DNA of 64,000 bases from Zobellia uliginosa. Lineage in GTDB: Bacteria; Bacteroidota; Bacteroidia; Flavobacteriales; Flavobacteriaceae. The notes under the pieces are model-generated. The model searched no databases. It saw only the letters and a program-made list of their open reading frames with translations, and was not told where the DNA came from. The position numbers and the translations under genes are program-made. This document shows, one piece after another, positions 1 through 10,400 of this stretch (positions within the stretch are counted from its first letter, which is position 1; each line of letters starts with the position of its first letter). The DNA lies in the NCBI RefSeq assembly GCF_018860745.1, contig NZ_JAHKPY010000002.1:750618-814617 (forward strand), written 5' to 3'.

Positions 1-69
1 AAATTATAACAAAAAAATAGCCAAGCGAAATATTATGTTCACAGGCTTCCATTTTAACACCTATACTTC

Positions 70-1023
70 TTGAACGAACTCATAATTGAACTTACCGAGA
101 TTAGCCCAAGGGAATTTTTCGGGCAACAAAATGAAAATATCGACTTACTTAAAAAGTATTTTCCAAAGCTGAAAATAGTAGCAAGGGGAAGTAAAATAAA
201 AGTCTACGGAGACGAAGAACTCTTGGAGGAATTTGAACGCCGTTTTGATATGTTGACTACACATTTTGGCAAGTATAATAAACTAGACGAAAATAGTATT
301 GAAAGGGTTTTGACCAGCAATATATCTACGGATTATGAGTCGCCCGAAAGTAGTGATGAAACTTTGGTGCACGGGGTTAACGGAAGGTTGATCAAACCCC
401 AGACCGTAAACCAAAGAAGACTTGTTGCCGCAGCTAAGAAAAACGATATGGTATTCGCAATAGGGCCAGCTGGTACAGGTAAAACGTATACAGGAGTTGC
501 TCTTGCGGTTAAGGCACTGAAAGAAAAGCAAGTAAGGCGCATTATCTTAACAAGACCTGCGGTTGAGGCCGGAGAGAATTTAGGTTTTTTACCGGGTGAT
601 CTTAAAGAAAAATTAGATCCGTATATGCAACCCATTTATGATGGTCTTAGGGATATGATTCCTGCTGAAAAATTAGCGAATTTAATAGAGAATGATATTA
701 TTCAAATTGCGCCATTGGCTTTTATGCGCGGCCGTACTTTGGATAATGCCTTTGTTATTCTGGATGAGGCACAAAATACCACGCACGCACAAATGAAAAT
801 GTTCTTGACGCGTATGGGTAAGAATGCCAAGTTTATGATAACGGGGGATCCAGGTCAGATAGATTTACCGCGTAGGATGATTTCGGGCCTAAAGGAAGCT
901 CTTTTAATACTCAAGGATACGGAAGGTATTGAAATTATATACTTGGATGATAAAGATGTTGTGCGTCATAAGCTGGTTAAGAAAGTTATTGATGCATATA
1001 AAAATATAGAGCACCAGAACTAA
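70..1023 (+). CDS. phoH: PhoH family ATPase
   Basis: This 317-residue protein is a PhoH-type cytoplasmic P-loop ATPase, a family linked to RNA metabolism and phosphate or stress responses. The Walker A motif GPAGTGKT lies at about residues 132-139 and the Walker B segment VILDEAQN at about 229-236. The N-terminal 100 residues fit the small KH-like domain usual in this family, and the length is typical. The chosen start is TTG, the first start in the open frame. There is no clear ribosome binding site, which is normal for this phylum. purC follows on the same strand after 42 nt. The exact substrate cannot be read from the sequence. Confidence 0.93.
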   Translation: MNELIIELTEISPREFFGQQNENIDLLKKYFPKLKIVARGSKIKVYGDEELLEEFERRFDMLTTHFGKYNKLDENSIERVLTSNISTDYESPESSDETLVHGVNGRLIKPQTVNQRRLVAAAKKNDMVFAIGPAGTGKTYTGVALAVKALKEKQVRRIILTRPAVEAGENLGFLPGDLKEKLDPYMQPIYDGLRDMIPAEKLANLIENDIIQIAPLAFMRGRTLDNAFVILDEAQNTTHAQMKMFLTRMGKNAKFMITGDPGQIDLPRRMISGLKEALLILKDTEGIEIIYLDDKDVVRHKLVKKVIDAYKNIEHQN

Positions 1024-1065
1024 ATTAATATTTTACCTTTTTCAATTACAAATCACGAATATCTC

Positions 1066-2016
1066 ATGAGCAGTACCATTACAGACACAAATTTTAAATT
1101 TCCAGGCCAGAAAAGTATATATAAAGGCAAGGTGCGCGAGGTTTATGAACTAACTAATGGAGTATTGGTTATGGTGGCTACCGATCGTTTATCTGCTTTT
1201 GATGTGGTTATGCCCAAAGGTATTCCTTACAAAGGACAGATTTTGAATCAGATTGCTACTAAGATGATGGATGCTACTAAAGATATTGTCCCAAATTGGT
1301 TAATGGCCACACCAGATCCGAATGTGGCGGTAGGCCATGCTTGCGAGCCTTTTAAGGTGGAAATGGTGATAAGAGGGTATCAATCCGGTCATGCGGCACG
1401 TGAGTATAAATTAGGAAAGCGAATGTTGTGTGGTGTGGCTATGCCAGATGGCATGAAAGAAAACGACAAGTTCCCAGAGCCTATTATTACACCGGCTACC
1501 AAAGCGGAAATGGGTGATCATGACGAAGATATTTCTAAAGAGGATATTCTTAAAAGAGGTATTGTTTCTAAGGAGGACTATGAGGTGTTGGAAAAATATA
1601 CGCGAGCCCTTTTTGAAAGAGGAACACAAATAGCAGCGGAAAGAGGACTTATCCTTGTAGATACCAAATATGAGTTTGGAAAGACGAAAGAAGGCAAAAT
1701 TGTCTTGATTGACGAAATTCATACACCGGATTCTTCGCGTTATTTTTATGCGGATACCTATAAGGAACTGCAAGATAAAAATGAACCTCAAAAGCAATTG
1801 TCTAAGGAGTTTGTACGTCAATGGCTGATACAGAATGACTTTCAGGGATTGGAAGGACAGACCTTGCCTGAGATGACGGACGCCTATATTGAATCGGTTT
1901 CTGAGCGATATATTGAATTATATGAAAACATCACAGGAGAGACTTTTTTAAAAGCGGATATATCTGATATACAGAATCGTATAGAGAAAAATGTTATTGA
2001 TTACTTGAATAGTTAA
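1066..2016 (+). CDS. purC: Phosphoribosylaminoimidazole-succinocarboxamide synthase
   Basis: SAICAR synthase catalyses the ATP-dependent joining of CAIR and aspartate in de novo purine synthesis. The 316-residue protein shows the N-terminal GKVREVYE nucleotide-binding strand, the [16 protein letters not shown] segment and the late motifs LVDTKYEFG and [12 protein letters not shown]. The length fits the roughly 300-residue form of the family. It starts with ATG and lies 42 nt after the PhoH gene, so the two could be co-transcribed. The end is only 5 nt from the convergent exonuclease gene, leaving no room for a separate terminator. Confidence 0.97.
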   Translation: MSSTITDTNFKFPGQKSIYKGKVREVYELTNGVLVMVATDRLSAFDVVMPKGIPYKGQILNQIATKMMDATKDIVPNWLMATPDPNVAVGHACEPFKVEMVIRGYQSGHAAREYKLGKRMLCGVAMPDGMKENDKFPEPIITPATKAEMGDHDEDISKEDILKRGIVSKEDYEVLEKYTRALFERGTQIAAERGLILVDTKYEFGKTKEGKIVLIDEIHTPDSSRYFYADTYKELQDKNEPQKQLSKEFVRQWLIQNDFQGLEGQTLPEMTDAYIESVSERYIELYENITGETFLKADISDIQNRIEKNVIDYLNS

Positions 2017-2021
2017 AACGA

Positions 2022-2678
2022 TTATTTAAGTAGTTTTTTCGTAGAAAATTTTTTCTTTGTTTTTAATTTCTGCAAAATTTTCATGAAAGCGATTGCAGTA
2101 ATATACGCATCGCCCAAAGCAGTATGGCGATCCTTTTTTGATATGTCGAATTTTTCTGCAAGTTCGTCTAGGGAGTACTGAGCTTTTACGGGAAGTAAAG
2201 GTGATTTGATCAATGTGCGCTTGTAAAGTACCGAGGTATCAAGAAACTTGTTCAGTAGGTTTGGCATTCCGTGCCTGTTTAGGGCGTGATTGATCATGTT
2301 GCGGTCAAAACCGGCATGATGCGCTACCATTACGGAATCTCCTATATACTCTAAAAATTGAATTAAGGCCTCTAGCTCCGTAATTCGTTCCTGCCGCTCC
2401 TCCTGTAAAATACCATGAATCTCTATGTTCTTAGCGTGGTAGAAATGTTGGTAAAGGAATGCTTCAAAACTATCGCTTATGTTTATACTGTTGTTTTGAA
2501 CGGATAAAGCTCCAATAGAGAGAACACGGTCTGCATCATAATCAAACCCCGTAGTTTCGGTATCGAATACCACAAAACGTATATCGGGAAGGTCGTAGGA
2601 TATCTTCTTTTCGAACTTCTGTTCGTATTCCGTCCAAAAATCTGGATAGTTTTTTTTACGTTTTTTGAACAAATCCAT
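2022..2678 (-). CDS. DEDD-family 3'-5' exonuclease (DnaQ/epsilon-like)
   Basis: The 218-residue protein has the exonuclease I motif FDTETTG at residues 38-44, a middle Asp motif in AHHAGFDRNMIN, and the final HTALGDA motif. This is the set expected of a DnaQ-type 3'-5' exonuclease. It is far smaller than a replicative polymerase and has a basic N-terminus and a Lys-rich C-terminus. Its start codon overlaps the stop of the upstream DUF294 gene (TAATG), so the two are translationally coupled. The pairing of an epsilon-like exonuclease with a CBS/DUF294 protein is common in bacteria, but its cellular role is not settled. Confidence 0.9.
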   Translation of the reverse strand: MDLFKKRKKNYPDFWTEYEQKFEKKISYDLPDIRFVVFDTETTGFDYDADRVLSIGALSVQNNSINISDSFEAFLYQHFYHAKNIEIHGILQEERQERITELEALIQFLEYIGDSVMVAHHAGFDRNMINHALNRHGMPNLLNKFLDTSVLYKRTLIKSPLLPVKAQYSLDELAEKFDISKKDRHTALGDAYITAIAFMKILQKLKTKKKFSTKKLLK

Positions 2679-4603
2679 TAGCCCAGTAAGTTAGTTACCT
2701 TAAATCTAATTTTAAGAAGCTCCTGTAGATCCTTTATGGTCTTAAAACTACGCTTTAGTTTTATTTTTTCTTCTTTCGTTAGTTTGTTCAATGCAATAAA
2801 ACGTCCGGAATCATTATGTAAAAGACCATGTTTAGTCCTAAATTTCAGTAATGCCTTAGTGGCATAGGAGCAGGCCAAGAATAATTCCTCGTTATTGGTT
2901 TCAAGTTCAGCTAGCTTCTCAAAACGCTCTGCGGTATTGTTAATGGACTTTACTTGGTGGGACAGGGTCAGAACCCTTGCGCCATCTATTAAAGGCATCA
3001 GGGCCCTTCGTTTTAAATCGAAAAAATCTTTGTACTCCCCATCTTCTTCAACCAAAAAGCTTCGGAAAAACCCACTTGGCGATGGGCTTTGGAGTGCGCC
3101 ACTTGCTAAATGCATAAAGAAAACTGGGTATTTCTCAGTCGTTTCAAAAATATGAGCACTTAATTCGTTCACCAAATTAGCATCGCCATAAGACAGGTTG
3201 TAGTCAAAAAATATTGACGATAATAGTACCTCGTCTGGTCCTGGGTTGGTTATCCAGTGAAAGGTTCGATCTTTCCATTCCGCGATACTTAAGCACCATT
3301 CCGGGTTGGAGGCCATCATTTCTGCCGGGCAGTATTCGTATCCTATTTTAAATAGGCCCTTAGTAACGATTTTAGCCAACTCCAAGAAGTACGTACGTGT
3401 TTCTTCTAACTGTTCCCGGGGTACATTTTCAAATACCAGAGCATTATCTTGATCGGTGTGAAGTAATTGCTCACTACGACCTTGACTACCCATGGCTAAC
3501 CAGGCGAAATTTACCGGAGGCGATGTTGTCATACGCTTTAAAGCAATTTTTATTATTTGTTTTATACACGCATCATTTAACTCTGAAATAATCTTGGAAG
3601 TAAGTGTTAGGGGGATATTTTGATTTAAATAGCCTTGAAGTAGGTTCATTATTCTTCTGCGGACCGTTTTTAGCTTCTTAAAACCGTTAGCTCTTTTTAT
3701 TGCTTTTATAAGCACCGCAGGGTTGTTCCCTAGTTCAAACATAATATCATGCTTACTAATAATGCCTACGGCTTCGGTATTTGGGGTGCCATCTATCGTC
3801 AGGCACAAATGGCTGATACTGCTTTTCATCATGGCCATTTGTGCTTGGGTAATGGTCATTTTTATAGGATAGGTAATTACTGGGGAGCTCATAACGTTCG
3901 TAGCTCGTGTAGTAATGGGAAAAAGGCCTGTTGCAATTTTATTCCTTATGTCTTTATCTGTGATGATGCCAACCGGAAGCATATCTTTTACCACTAAAAC
4001 AGAACCTACTTTTCTGTCGGTCATGGTAGTTGCAATAGTCTTAATAGTAGTATTCTCGGAGCAGGTAATTAATTTTTTGGAATAGTGAACACCTTGTAAG
4101 TCCAGTAACTCATTGTTTGTGAGGTGGTTTTCCTCTGTTGGTACTGAACCTTCATAAAGTTTACCTCTGTAGCTCTTTGAATACGGATTACGCGTATTAG
4201 AGGCAAAGCTTTCAATTAGAAAAGTACCCACCGCTTTATGTTCTTGGATAATGGGTTTAAACTCCGCAATGGGGATAGCGTAGAGAATGGTTTCTTCATA
4301 TGCTTTCGCACCAATTTTATAATTTTCATTTGCAATCAGTGGTCGTAGGCCAAAAATATCTCCTTCATCACATAGGTCTACAACTTCGTCATCAGGTTCT
4401 TTGGTAAGCACGACAGCGCCTTTATGAACCACATAAAAACAGGGGTGAGCCTCTTCTTCATTGGCGAAGATAACCTCTCCTTTAACCTTGTATACAATAC
4501 TTATTTGTCCGGATAATGTTTCCAGCTCCTTGTCCGCTACCTCGTTAAACGGTGGATAGTTTTTAAGGAAATCGGCAACCCGGGCAGAAATCGTATTTTT
4601 CAT
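2678..4603 (-). CDS. Cyclic nucleotide-binding/CBS/DUF294 nucleotidyltransferase-like signalling protein
   Basis: Three parts can be seen in this 641-residue protein. A cyclic-nucleotide-binding-like domain covers about residues 15-120. A CBS pair covers about 165-295 (DRKVGSVLVVKD, GIITDKDIRNKI, GIISKHDIMFEL). A DUF294 nucleotidyltransferase-like core starts near residue 369 with AMGSQGRSEQLLHTDQDNAL, which keeps the GS...D.D pattern. The family is thought to act as a GlnD/PII-uridylyltransferase-like sensor, but the substrate is unknown. It forms a two-gene operon with the following exonuclease gene. The start is ATG, with about 130 nt to the divergent FUSC gene. Confidence 0.88.
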   Translation of the reverse strand: MKNTISARVADFLKNYPPFNEVADKELETLSGQISIVYKVKGEVIFANEEEAHPCFYVVHKGAVVLTKEPDDEVVDLCDEGDIFGLRPLIANENYKIGAKAYEETILYAIPIAEFKPIIQEHKAVGTFLIESFASNTRNPYSKSYRGKLYEGSVPTEENHLTNNELLDLQGVHYSKKLITCSENTTIKTIATTMTDRKVGSVLVVKDMLPVGIITDKDIRNKIATGLFPITTRATNVMSSPVITYPIKMTITQAQMAMMKSSISHLCLTIDGTPNTEAVGIISKHDIMFELGNNPAVLIKAIKRANGFKKLKTVRRRIMNLLQGYLNQNIPLTLTSKIISELNDACIKQIIKIALKRMTTSPPVNFAWLAMGSQGRSEQLLHTDQDNALVFENVPREQLEETRTYFLELAKIVTKGLFKIGYEYCPAEMMASNPEWCLSIAEWKDRTFHWITNPGPDEVLLSSIFFDYNLSYGDANLVNELSAHIFETTEKYPVFFMHLASGALQSPSPSGFFRSFLVEEDGEYKDFFDLKRRALMPLIDGARVLTLSHQVKSINNTAERFEKLAELETNNEELFLACSYATKALLKFRTKHGLLHNDSGRFIALNKLTKEEKIKLKRSFKTIKDLQELLKIRFKVTNLLG

Positions 4604-4735
4604 GTGATGAATTTAAAGCTAAAGTTAAATCAGGACAGGCATAAAAAAAAGTAAAACCAGTAAAGAAAGCTATACAAAGGAATTGAGCTTGATTTTCTTG
4701 TATCGGAGTAATAGATTTTTAGAAAGAACCTATAT

Positions 4736-7036
4736 GTGTTTGAAGTAGCCCAAAGTTATCTTCTATCTTTGAAGTTCAAAAGCGATGTTTTGGCCATAAC
4801 AAAAAGTAATATTGACTTAAACTTTAGGGAGCTGCTACAGTTTTTTAGAAGTGCGGACTTTACAAAGGCTATAATGGTGGGCGTTGCAGTAACGGTCCCC
4901 ATTTTGTTGGGAATCTATTTTGATCAACTGGAAATAGGGTTGGCTATTTGTTTTGGGGCTTTTTGGAGTTCGCCCAGTGATGCTAGCGGTAGTTACCGGC
5001 ATAAAAAAATAGGAATTCTTTTCTCATCTGCCCTGGTTGTCATTGTAAGTTTTATTGGGGGTTATTTGGATTTGCCTATTTATATTTTAATTCCAGTTTT
5101 AGGCATACTTACTTTCGCTATAGCCTATATATCCGTATTTGGTTTTAGGGCTTCTTTAATTAGTTTCTCCGGCTTATTGGCATTGGTGCTTAGTTTTGCT
5201 CATGAATTACAGGATTTAGAGGTGTACCAATATGCGCTATTTGTTGGTTTGGGAGGTTTATGGTATTTGTTGTTGGCGGTAATTTGGCATCGCATAAACC
5301 CTACAGGTGAAATAGAGGAAATATTTCAAGAAACTTATCTTTTGACCTCTAGATTTCTTCATATTAGAGGACAGTTGATTGAACCTGGTCTGGATAGGGA
5401 AAGCTTACTGTCCGAACTTCATAAGTTGCAGGAGCAACTTATGGAAAAACATGAAAAGTTAAGGGAGACCCTAGTGTTGTATAGACGAAGTTCAGGGCGT
5501 TCTATTTATCATAGTAAAAAACTATTGGTATTGGCCCAGCTTGTAGAAATGCTTGAGATAGCAATTGCTAAACCTGTAAATTACAGCAAAATGGCTGAAA
5601 TTTTAGAAGAGCATCCTCAATACGTTAATCTTTTTCAAGATTTGATATTTAATGTTTCTAAGCAATTGCAAGAGATAGCCTATGCGGGAAGAGACAAGAA
5701 AAAAATACCTCAAAATGCAGAGCTACAACGTGCTTTAAAAAAAATATCAGGTGAGATAGAGCAACTTAAAGCTACGCCCAAAAACCAGAATCTCAGTGCC
5801 TATTTAATGCTTCAGAATTTATATGAATACCAAGAGCAACAAGTAGAACTTCTTAAAAAAATAAAATGGTTACTAGATGATCCAAAAGAAGAGGAGTTGG
5901 ATTTTATAGATGAGGAATATGCCCGTAAATTTATTGCTCCACAAGATTACGATCCAAAAATGTTGGTAAGTAATTTTAGTTTTGACTCTCTTATTTTTAA
6001 GCACGCCCTACGTTTGGCTGCAACTGTAATGGTTGGATATGGTATTGGTACTGTATTCGATTTTCAAAATCCCTATTGGATTTTATTGACTATCATTATC
6101 ATATTGAGGCCTAGCTACGGTTTAACAAAAACAAGATCAAAAGATAGAATAATTGGTACGCTTATAGGAGGGGCAATAGCTTTTGTTATAGTATCCTTGG
6201 TTCAGAATACCTATGTTTTTGCCACTTTGGGAATAGGGTCATTAATTGTAGCCTTTTCTATGTTGCAACGTAATTACAAAACGGCGGCCACCTTTATAAC
6301 CCTAAGTGTTATTTTTATTTACGGAATTCTACGTCCGGATATTTTAACGGTCATTCAATATAGAATTCTTGATACGGTTATTGGCGCTGGGTTAGCATTT
6401 TTTGCCACTTTGATACTGTGGCCGGCATGGGGCTTTTTAAATATGAACAATAATCTTAAGGATTGCCTTATTGCCAATAAAAACTTTTTAACTCAGATCG
6501 CGGCATTTTATAGTTTGCCTGAAAAAGAACCTGTAAGCTTACGTATTGCACGCAAGAAAGCTTTTCACGAGACTTCTAATTTAAGTGGTGCTTTTCAGCA
6601 AATGGTGCAGGAGCCTAAGTCAAAACAAAAGAAAGTAAATGAAGTTTATGAATTGGTAACGTTGAGTCATGCGTTTTTATCCTCATTGGCCTCATTAAGC
6701 TCTTATATTCAAAATCATTGCACTACAGAGGCATCGGGCGGTTTTAAATTTGCTGTAGCGCATATAGAAGAAAATCTGGAAAGGGCTATTAATGTTCTAG
6801 CTCATGTAGATACAAAAGATAATTTCTCCCTTAAAAACCAAGAAGAATCGTTTGAGAGTAATCGCTCAAAATTCAATACCGTTGTCTGGGATTTTGAAAA
6901 TGCTTTAAAAGTAGGGGAGGAACGTAATTTACAAGAAGCTTATTTAGTATTAGGACAATTACGTTGGCTGTTTTCTTTAAGTGGAAAAATGTTAAGAACA
7001 GCCGTTGCTATTGAAAACGATGTAACAGCTGAATAG
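4736..7036 (+). CDS. FUSC/YccS-like inner membrane protein
   Basis: The 766-residue protein has two blocks of hydrophobic helices, at about residues 40-180 and 425-560, each followed by a large soluble helical region. This is the FUSC (fusaric acid resistance/YccS) arrangement. The second block contains the conserved stretch PYWILLTIIIILRPSYGLT, followed by a TRSKDRIIGTLIG segment. Members are proposed aromatic-acid or compound efflux components, but no partner adaptor or outer-membrane factor is encoded nearby, so transport is only inferred. The start is GTG. An ATG two bases upstream is out of frame. Confidence 0.85.
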   Translation: MFEVAQSYLLSLKFKSDVLAITKSNIDLNFRELLQFFRSADFTKAIMVGVAVTVPILLGIYFDQLEIGLAICFGAFWSSPSDASGSYRHKKIGILFSSALVVIVSFIGGYLDLPIYILIPVLGILTFAIAYISVFGFRASLISFSGLLALVLSFAHELQDLEVYQYALFVGLGGLWYLLLAVIWHRINPTGEIEEIFQETYLLTSRFLHIRGQLIEPGLDRESLLSELHKLQEQLMEKHEKLRETLVLYRRSSGRSIYHSKKLLVLAQLVEMLEIAIAKPVNYSKMAEILEEHPQYVNLFQDLIFNVSKQLQEIAYAGRDKKKIPQNAELQRALKKISGEIEQLKATPKNQNLSAYLMLQNLYEYQEQQVELLKKIKWLLDDPKEEELDFIDEEYARKFIAPQDYDPKMLVSNFSFDSLIFKHALRLAATVMVGYGIGTVFDFQNPYWILLTIIIILRPSYGLTKTRSKDRIIGTLIGGAIAFVIVSLVQNTYVFATLGIGSLIVAFSMLQRNYKTAATFITLSVIFIYGILRPDILTVIQYRILDTVIGAGLAFFATLILWPAWGFLNMNNNLKDCLIANKNFLTQIAAFYSLPEKEPVSLRIARKKAFHETSNLSGAFQQMVQEPKSKQKKVNEVYELVTLSHAFLSSLASLSSYIQNHCTTEASGGFKFAVAHIEENLERAINVLAHVDTKDNFSLKNQEESFESNRSKFNTVVWDFENALKVGEERNLQEAYLVLGQLRWLFSLSGKMLRTAVAIENDVTAE

Positions 7037-7055
7037 CACGTAGAGGGTATGGTAT

Positions 7056-7451
7056 TTAAAATGTTAGGTTGAAGTGCTCGTTCATTATGTCCTTTATGGC
7101 TTCTTTGTTTAAAGGTTTGAGCATAATAGCTTCAATTTCTTTGAATAAACGAATTTTTTCCTTGTCCGAAGGGATGATAGAGGTAGTTAAAAGTATAACC
7201 TTGGTATTAATTTTTCGGGAAATATCAATACCCTCGTAAATTTCCATAAACTCCCAAGCATTCATGGTTGGCATGTTTATATCTACAAATATGATTTCCG
7301 GGAATACCTCTAAATTCATAAGGTATTCAATCGCTTCTTTTCCCATGGTAAAAGTGTGAATTCTTTCAACACAATTAACTTGGTTTAAGTATGTTTCATG
7401 AATAAAATTGGTAGCTGTGTTATCATCTAATAGTACAATGGATTTTAGCAT
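7056..7451 (-). CDS. Single-domain response regulator (CheY-like)
   Basis: This 131-residue protein is a lone receiver domain. It has the acidic pair in LLDDN near the N-terminus, the phosphoacceptor Asp in IIFVDINMPTMNAWEF, the Thr/Ser in LLTTS and the Lys in MLKPLN. There is no output domain. It lies 9 nt after the CheB-CheR hybrid kinase gene on the same strand, so it is very likely a phosphorylation target of that kinase. It is clearly paralogous to the receiver at 11726-12121, sharing the NFxHETYL, INMPTM, AWEF and SDKEKI segments. Confidence 0.93.
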   Translation of the reverse strand: MLKSIVLLDDNTATNFIHETYLNQVNCVERIHTFTMGKEAIEYLMNLEVFPEIIFVDINMPTMNAWEFMEIYEGIDISRKINTKVILLTTSIIPSDKEKIRLFKEIEAIMLKPLNKEAIKDIMNEHFNLTF

Positions 7452-7460
7452 ATATTTAAA

Positions 7461-10400
7461 TTAAAGATTCAAGTTAATGAGAAAAGTACATCCTTTGCCA
7501 AGTTCGGACTGTACCCAAATTTTACCTCTATGTAATTCTACTATTTTTTTGCAATGAGCCAGACCTATACCGGTTCCTTCATAATGTTCATGGTTGTGCA
7601 ATCTTTTAAATACTTCAAAAATATTATCCTGATTTTTTTTATCTATTCCAATACCATTGTCTTTTACGTAAACGAGATGCCCGCTTTCTGTTGGTAAAGT
7701 ACCAATTTCAACAATAGGATTCTCTGTCTTACTTACAAATTTTATCGCATTACCAATAAGATTCAGAAAAAGAGAGTGCAGTTCGATCTGGTGTCCATTT
7801 ATCTTTGGAAGCTTATGAACTATTATTTTGGCATTAGAGGAAACTATCCGCAATCGTAGATCTTTACGCACGTCTTCTATTAAAGAATTTAAATCAACTA
7901 ATTCTTCTTCTGAGTCACTTCCAATTTTAGAGTACGCCAAAATTACCTTTACTAATTGCCCCATTCTTGCGGATGCCTCTTCTATAAAGTCTAGATAACT
8001 ATTTGCATTACTGTCTAACAACTTTATGTACTGTTCTTTAAACAGCGCAACAAAGTCTCTAATAGTGCGCAGGGGCTCTTGTAAATCATGACTGGCCACA
8101 TAGGCAAAACGTTCCAGTTCTTTGTTACTTTGAGAAAGTCGTTTAAGATCGGTGATGTTAATATGGCTACCTACCATTCGTATGGGGTCTCCATTGTCTG
8201 CCCATTCTATTACTAAGCCTTTGCACCAAACCCACACTATATCTCCATTTTTGTGAAAGTAACGAACTTCGTTGTCGTAAGGTACTTTTCCTTTACTTTT
8301 CACATGGGCATCAAAAGCTGAGAAAACACCTGGAAGGTCATCCGGGTGTATTATTTTCTGCCATGCTTCAGGCGTGTTTTCCATTTCCTGATCTTCGTAC
8401 CCGAACATTTGCTTAAAGGTAGGGCTCAGGTACTCGGTATTTTCCTGTATATTCCAATCCCAAAAACCGGCTAATGTTATTTCAAGAATCTGCTCGAAAA
8501 CCATATTTTTATCGAGAAGTTCTTTTTCAAGTTTCGGCATTTTTTTGAGCATTGAGACATCGGTCGTGGTACCCAACATTCTTTTGGGTTTGCCTTCTGG
8601 GGTCCATTCCACTAATTTTCCTCTGAGTAGTAAAGTCACGTAATGGCCTAATTTGTGTTTATACCGAGTTTCAACAGCATACGGAAATTTACCTTGGCTA
8701 GCCAAATGCTTTTCCATAATAAGGGCACTGGCTTGTAAATCATCTGGATGGGTCTGACTATCCCAAAAATCCGTAGTCTCTTCAATTTCATTTTCTTCAT
8801 ACCCTAAAATATGACGAATTGAACGACTCACATAGTATGTACCGTCTATTAAATTATAATCCCAAAAGCTATCAGTGGTCTGTTCAAAAGCAAGCAACTG
8901 GTTTTTAAGTTTTTGCTCTGCAGATTTAAGTTCATTAATGTCAACATAGCTTAGTGTACCCCCTTCGATCTTTCCTGCGCCATCACGAAAAGGGACTATT
9001 TTTTGTAAAAACCAATGTCCTTTGGTGTCTGTTACTTCATTTTGTTGTGCTACACCATCATTAACCACCTTTTTAATGTCAGCGATAAAATTTTTGTAAT
9101 CGCTCTTGTGAAAGGTACTGGCAAAATGTTCCAGAGGACGGTTAATATCACTAGGCATTAAATTAAAATGTTCAGCAACACTAGGTGTAAATTTTCGTAT
9201 TCTTAAGTGGTTGTCCAAAAATATAGTACCTATATCCGTGCTTTTGAAAAGATTGTCTAAATCTGAGTTTAGGGAAGCAAGTTCTTCTAATTTTTCTTGA
9301 AGCTCCGTATTAACGGTGTGCAACTCTTCATTTACACTCTGTAACTCTTCATTGGTACTCTGAAGCTCTTCGTTTGAAGCTAAAAGTTCTTCATTGGTAG
9401 CTTGCAGCTCTTCATTGCTGGTTTCTACCTCTTCGATCATGTTTTTTAGACTCTCCCGGGTTTCTTTTAATTCTGCTTCTAGTTCGTTCTCTCTAATGTT
9501 TTGAGGAGAATCATCGCGTTCATTTCTAGGTGCATCTGCTACTTGTATGTCCGCCGGTTTTATAATCACCAAATAATTGGATGGATTACTGTTCAAAGGG
9601 TTTTGAAAAGCGGCTACGTGCATATTGGCGATCGTTGGCTTCTTTCCGGTAGAGAAATTTAGATTTTCATGTTTTAGTTTCTGGCTCGTGCCTCCTACTT
9701 TTCTTAAGGAGTAACTTAGTACAGTGGCTACACTTTCGGGCACCATTTTTAAAAGGTTCATGCTAAACCCTTTATTGGGAAGGCTTATGTAGTTAGTAAG
9801 GTCTCCAAATGCATCTACAATATTAAAATTACCATCAATGACAATGGCTGCAAGATCTAAATTATCGCTCAATGCCTCTACAATATGTTGTCTGGCGTTT
9901 CTCTCATGGCTCGGGTTTCTTAGGCCGTAAGGATTTTTTTGGTTCTTGCCCGAATTGTACTGCTGTAGCCCCAGAATCTTAGCGGGTCTAATATTGCTGT
10001 ATATCTTTTGTTTGCGGTACAATTCTTTAAATGCATTTTTTTGCTGACCAAGGGATTCACTGCTGCCAAGCACCAATATACCGTTCATGTTAAGCGAGTA
10101 ATGCAAGACATCTAATGCTCTATTCTGTGCTGCCGGCTGAAGATAAATAAGCATGTTTCTACACATGGATATATCCATCTTATTAAAGGGGGGGTCTTTA
10201 AGCACATTGTGTTTGCTAAATATAACCATGCGCCTAATGTTTTCGTTAACATGGTAATAATCCCCATTTTTGGTAAAATTCAATCGCAATCGTTCTTCAG
10301 AAATATTGGCAATGGCACTTTCATTATATATGCCTTTTGCAGCATCGTTCAAGTGATGTTTCTCAATATCAGTGGCAAAGATCTTGACCACGTTTTTCTT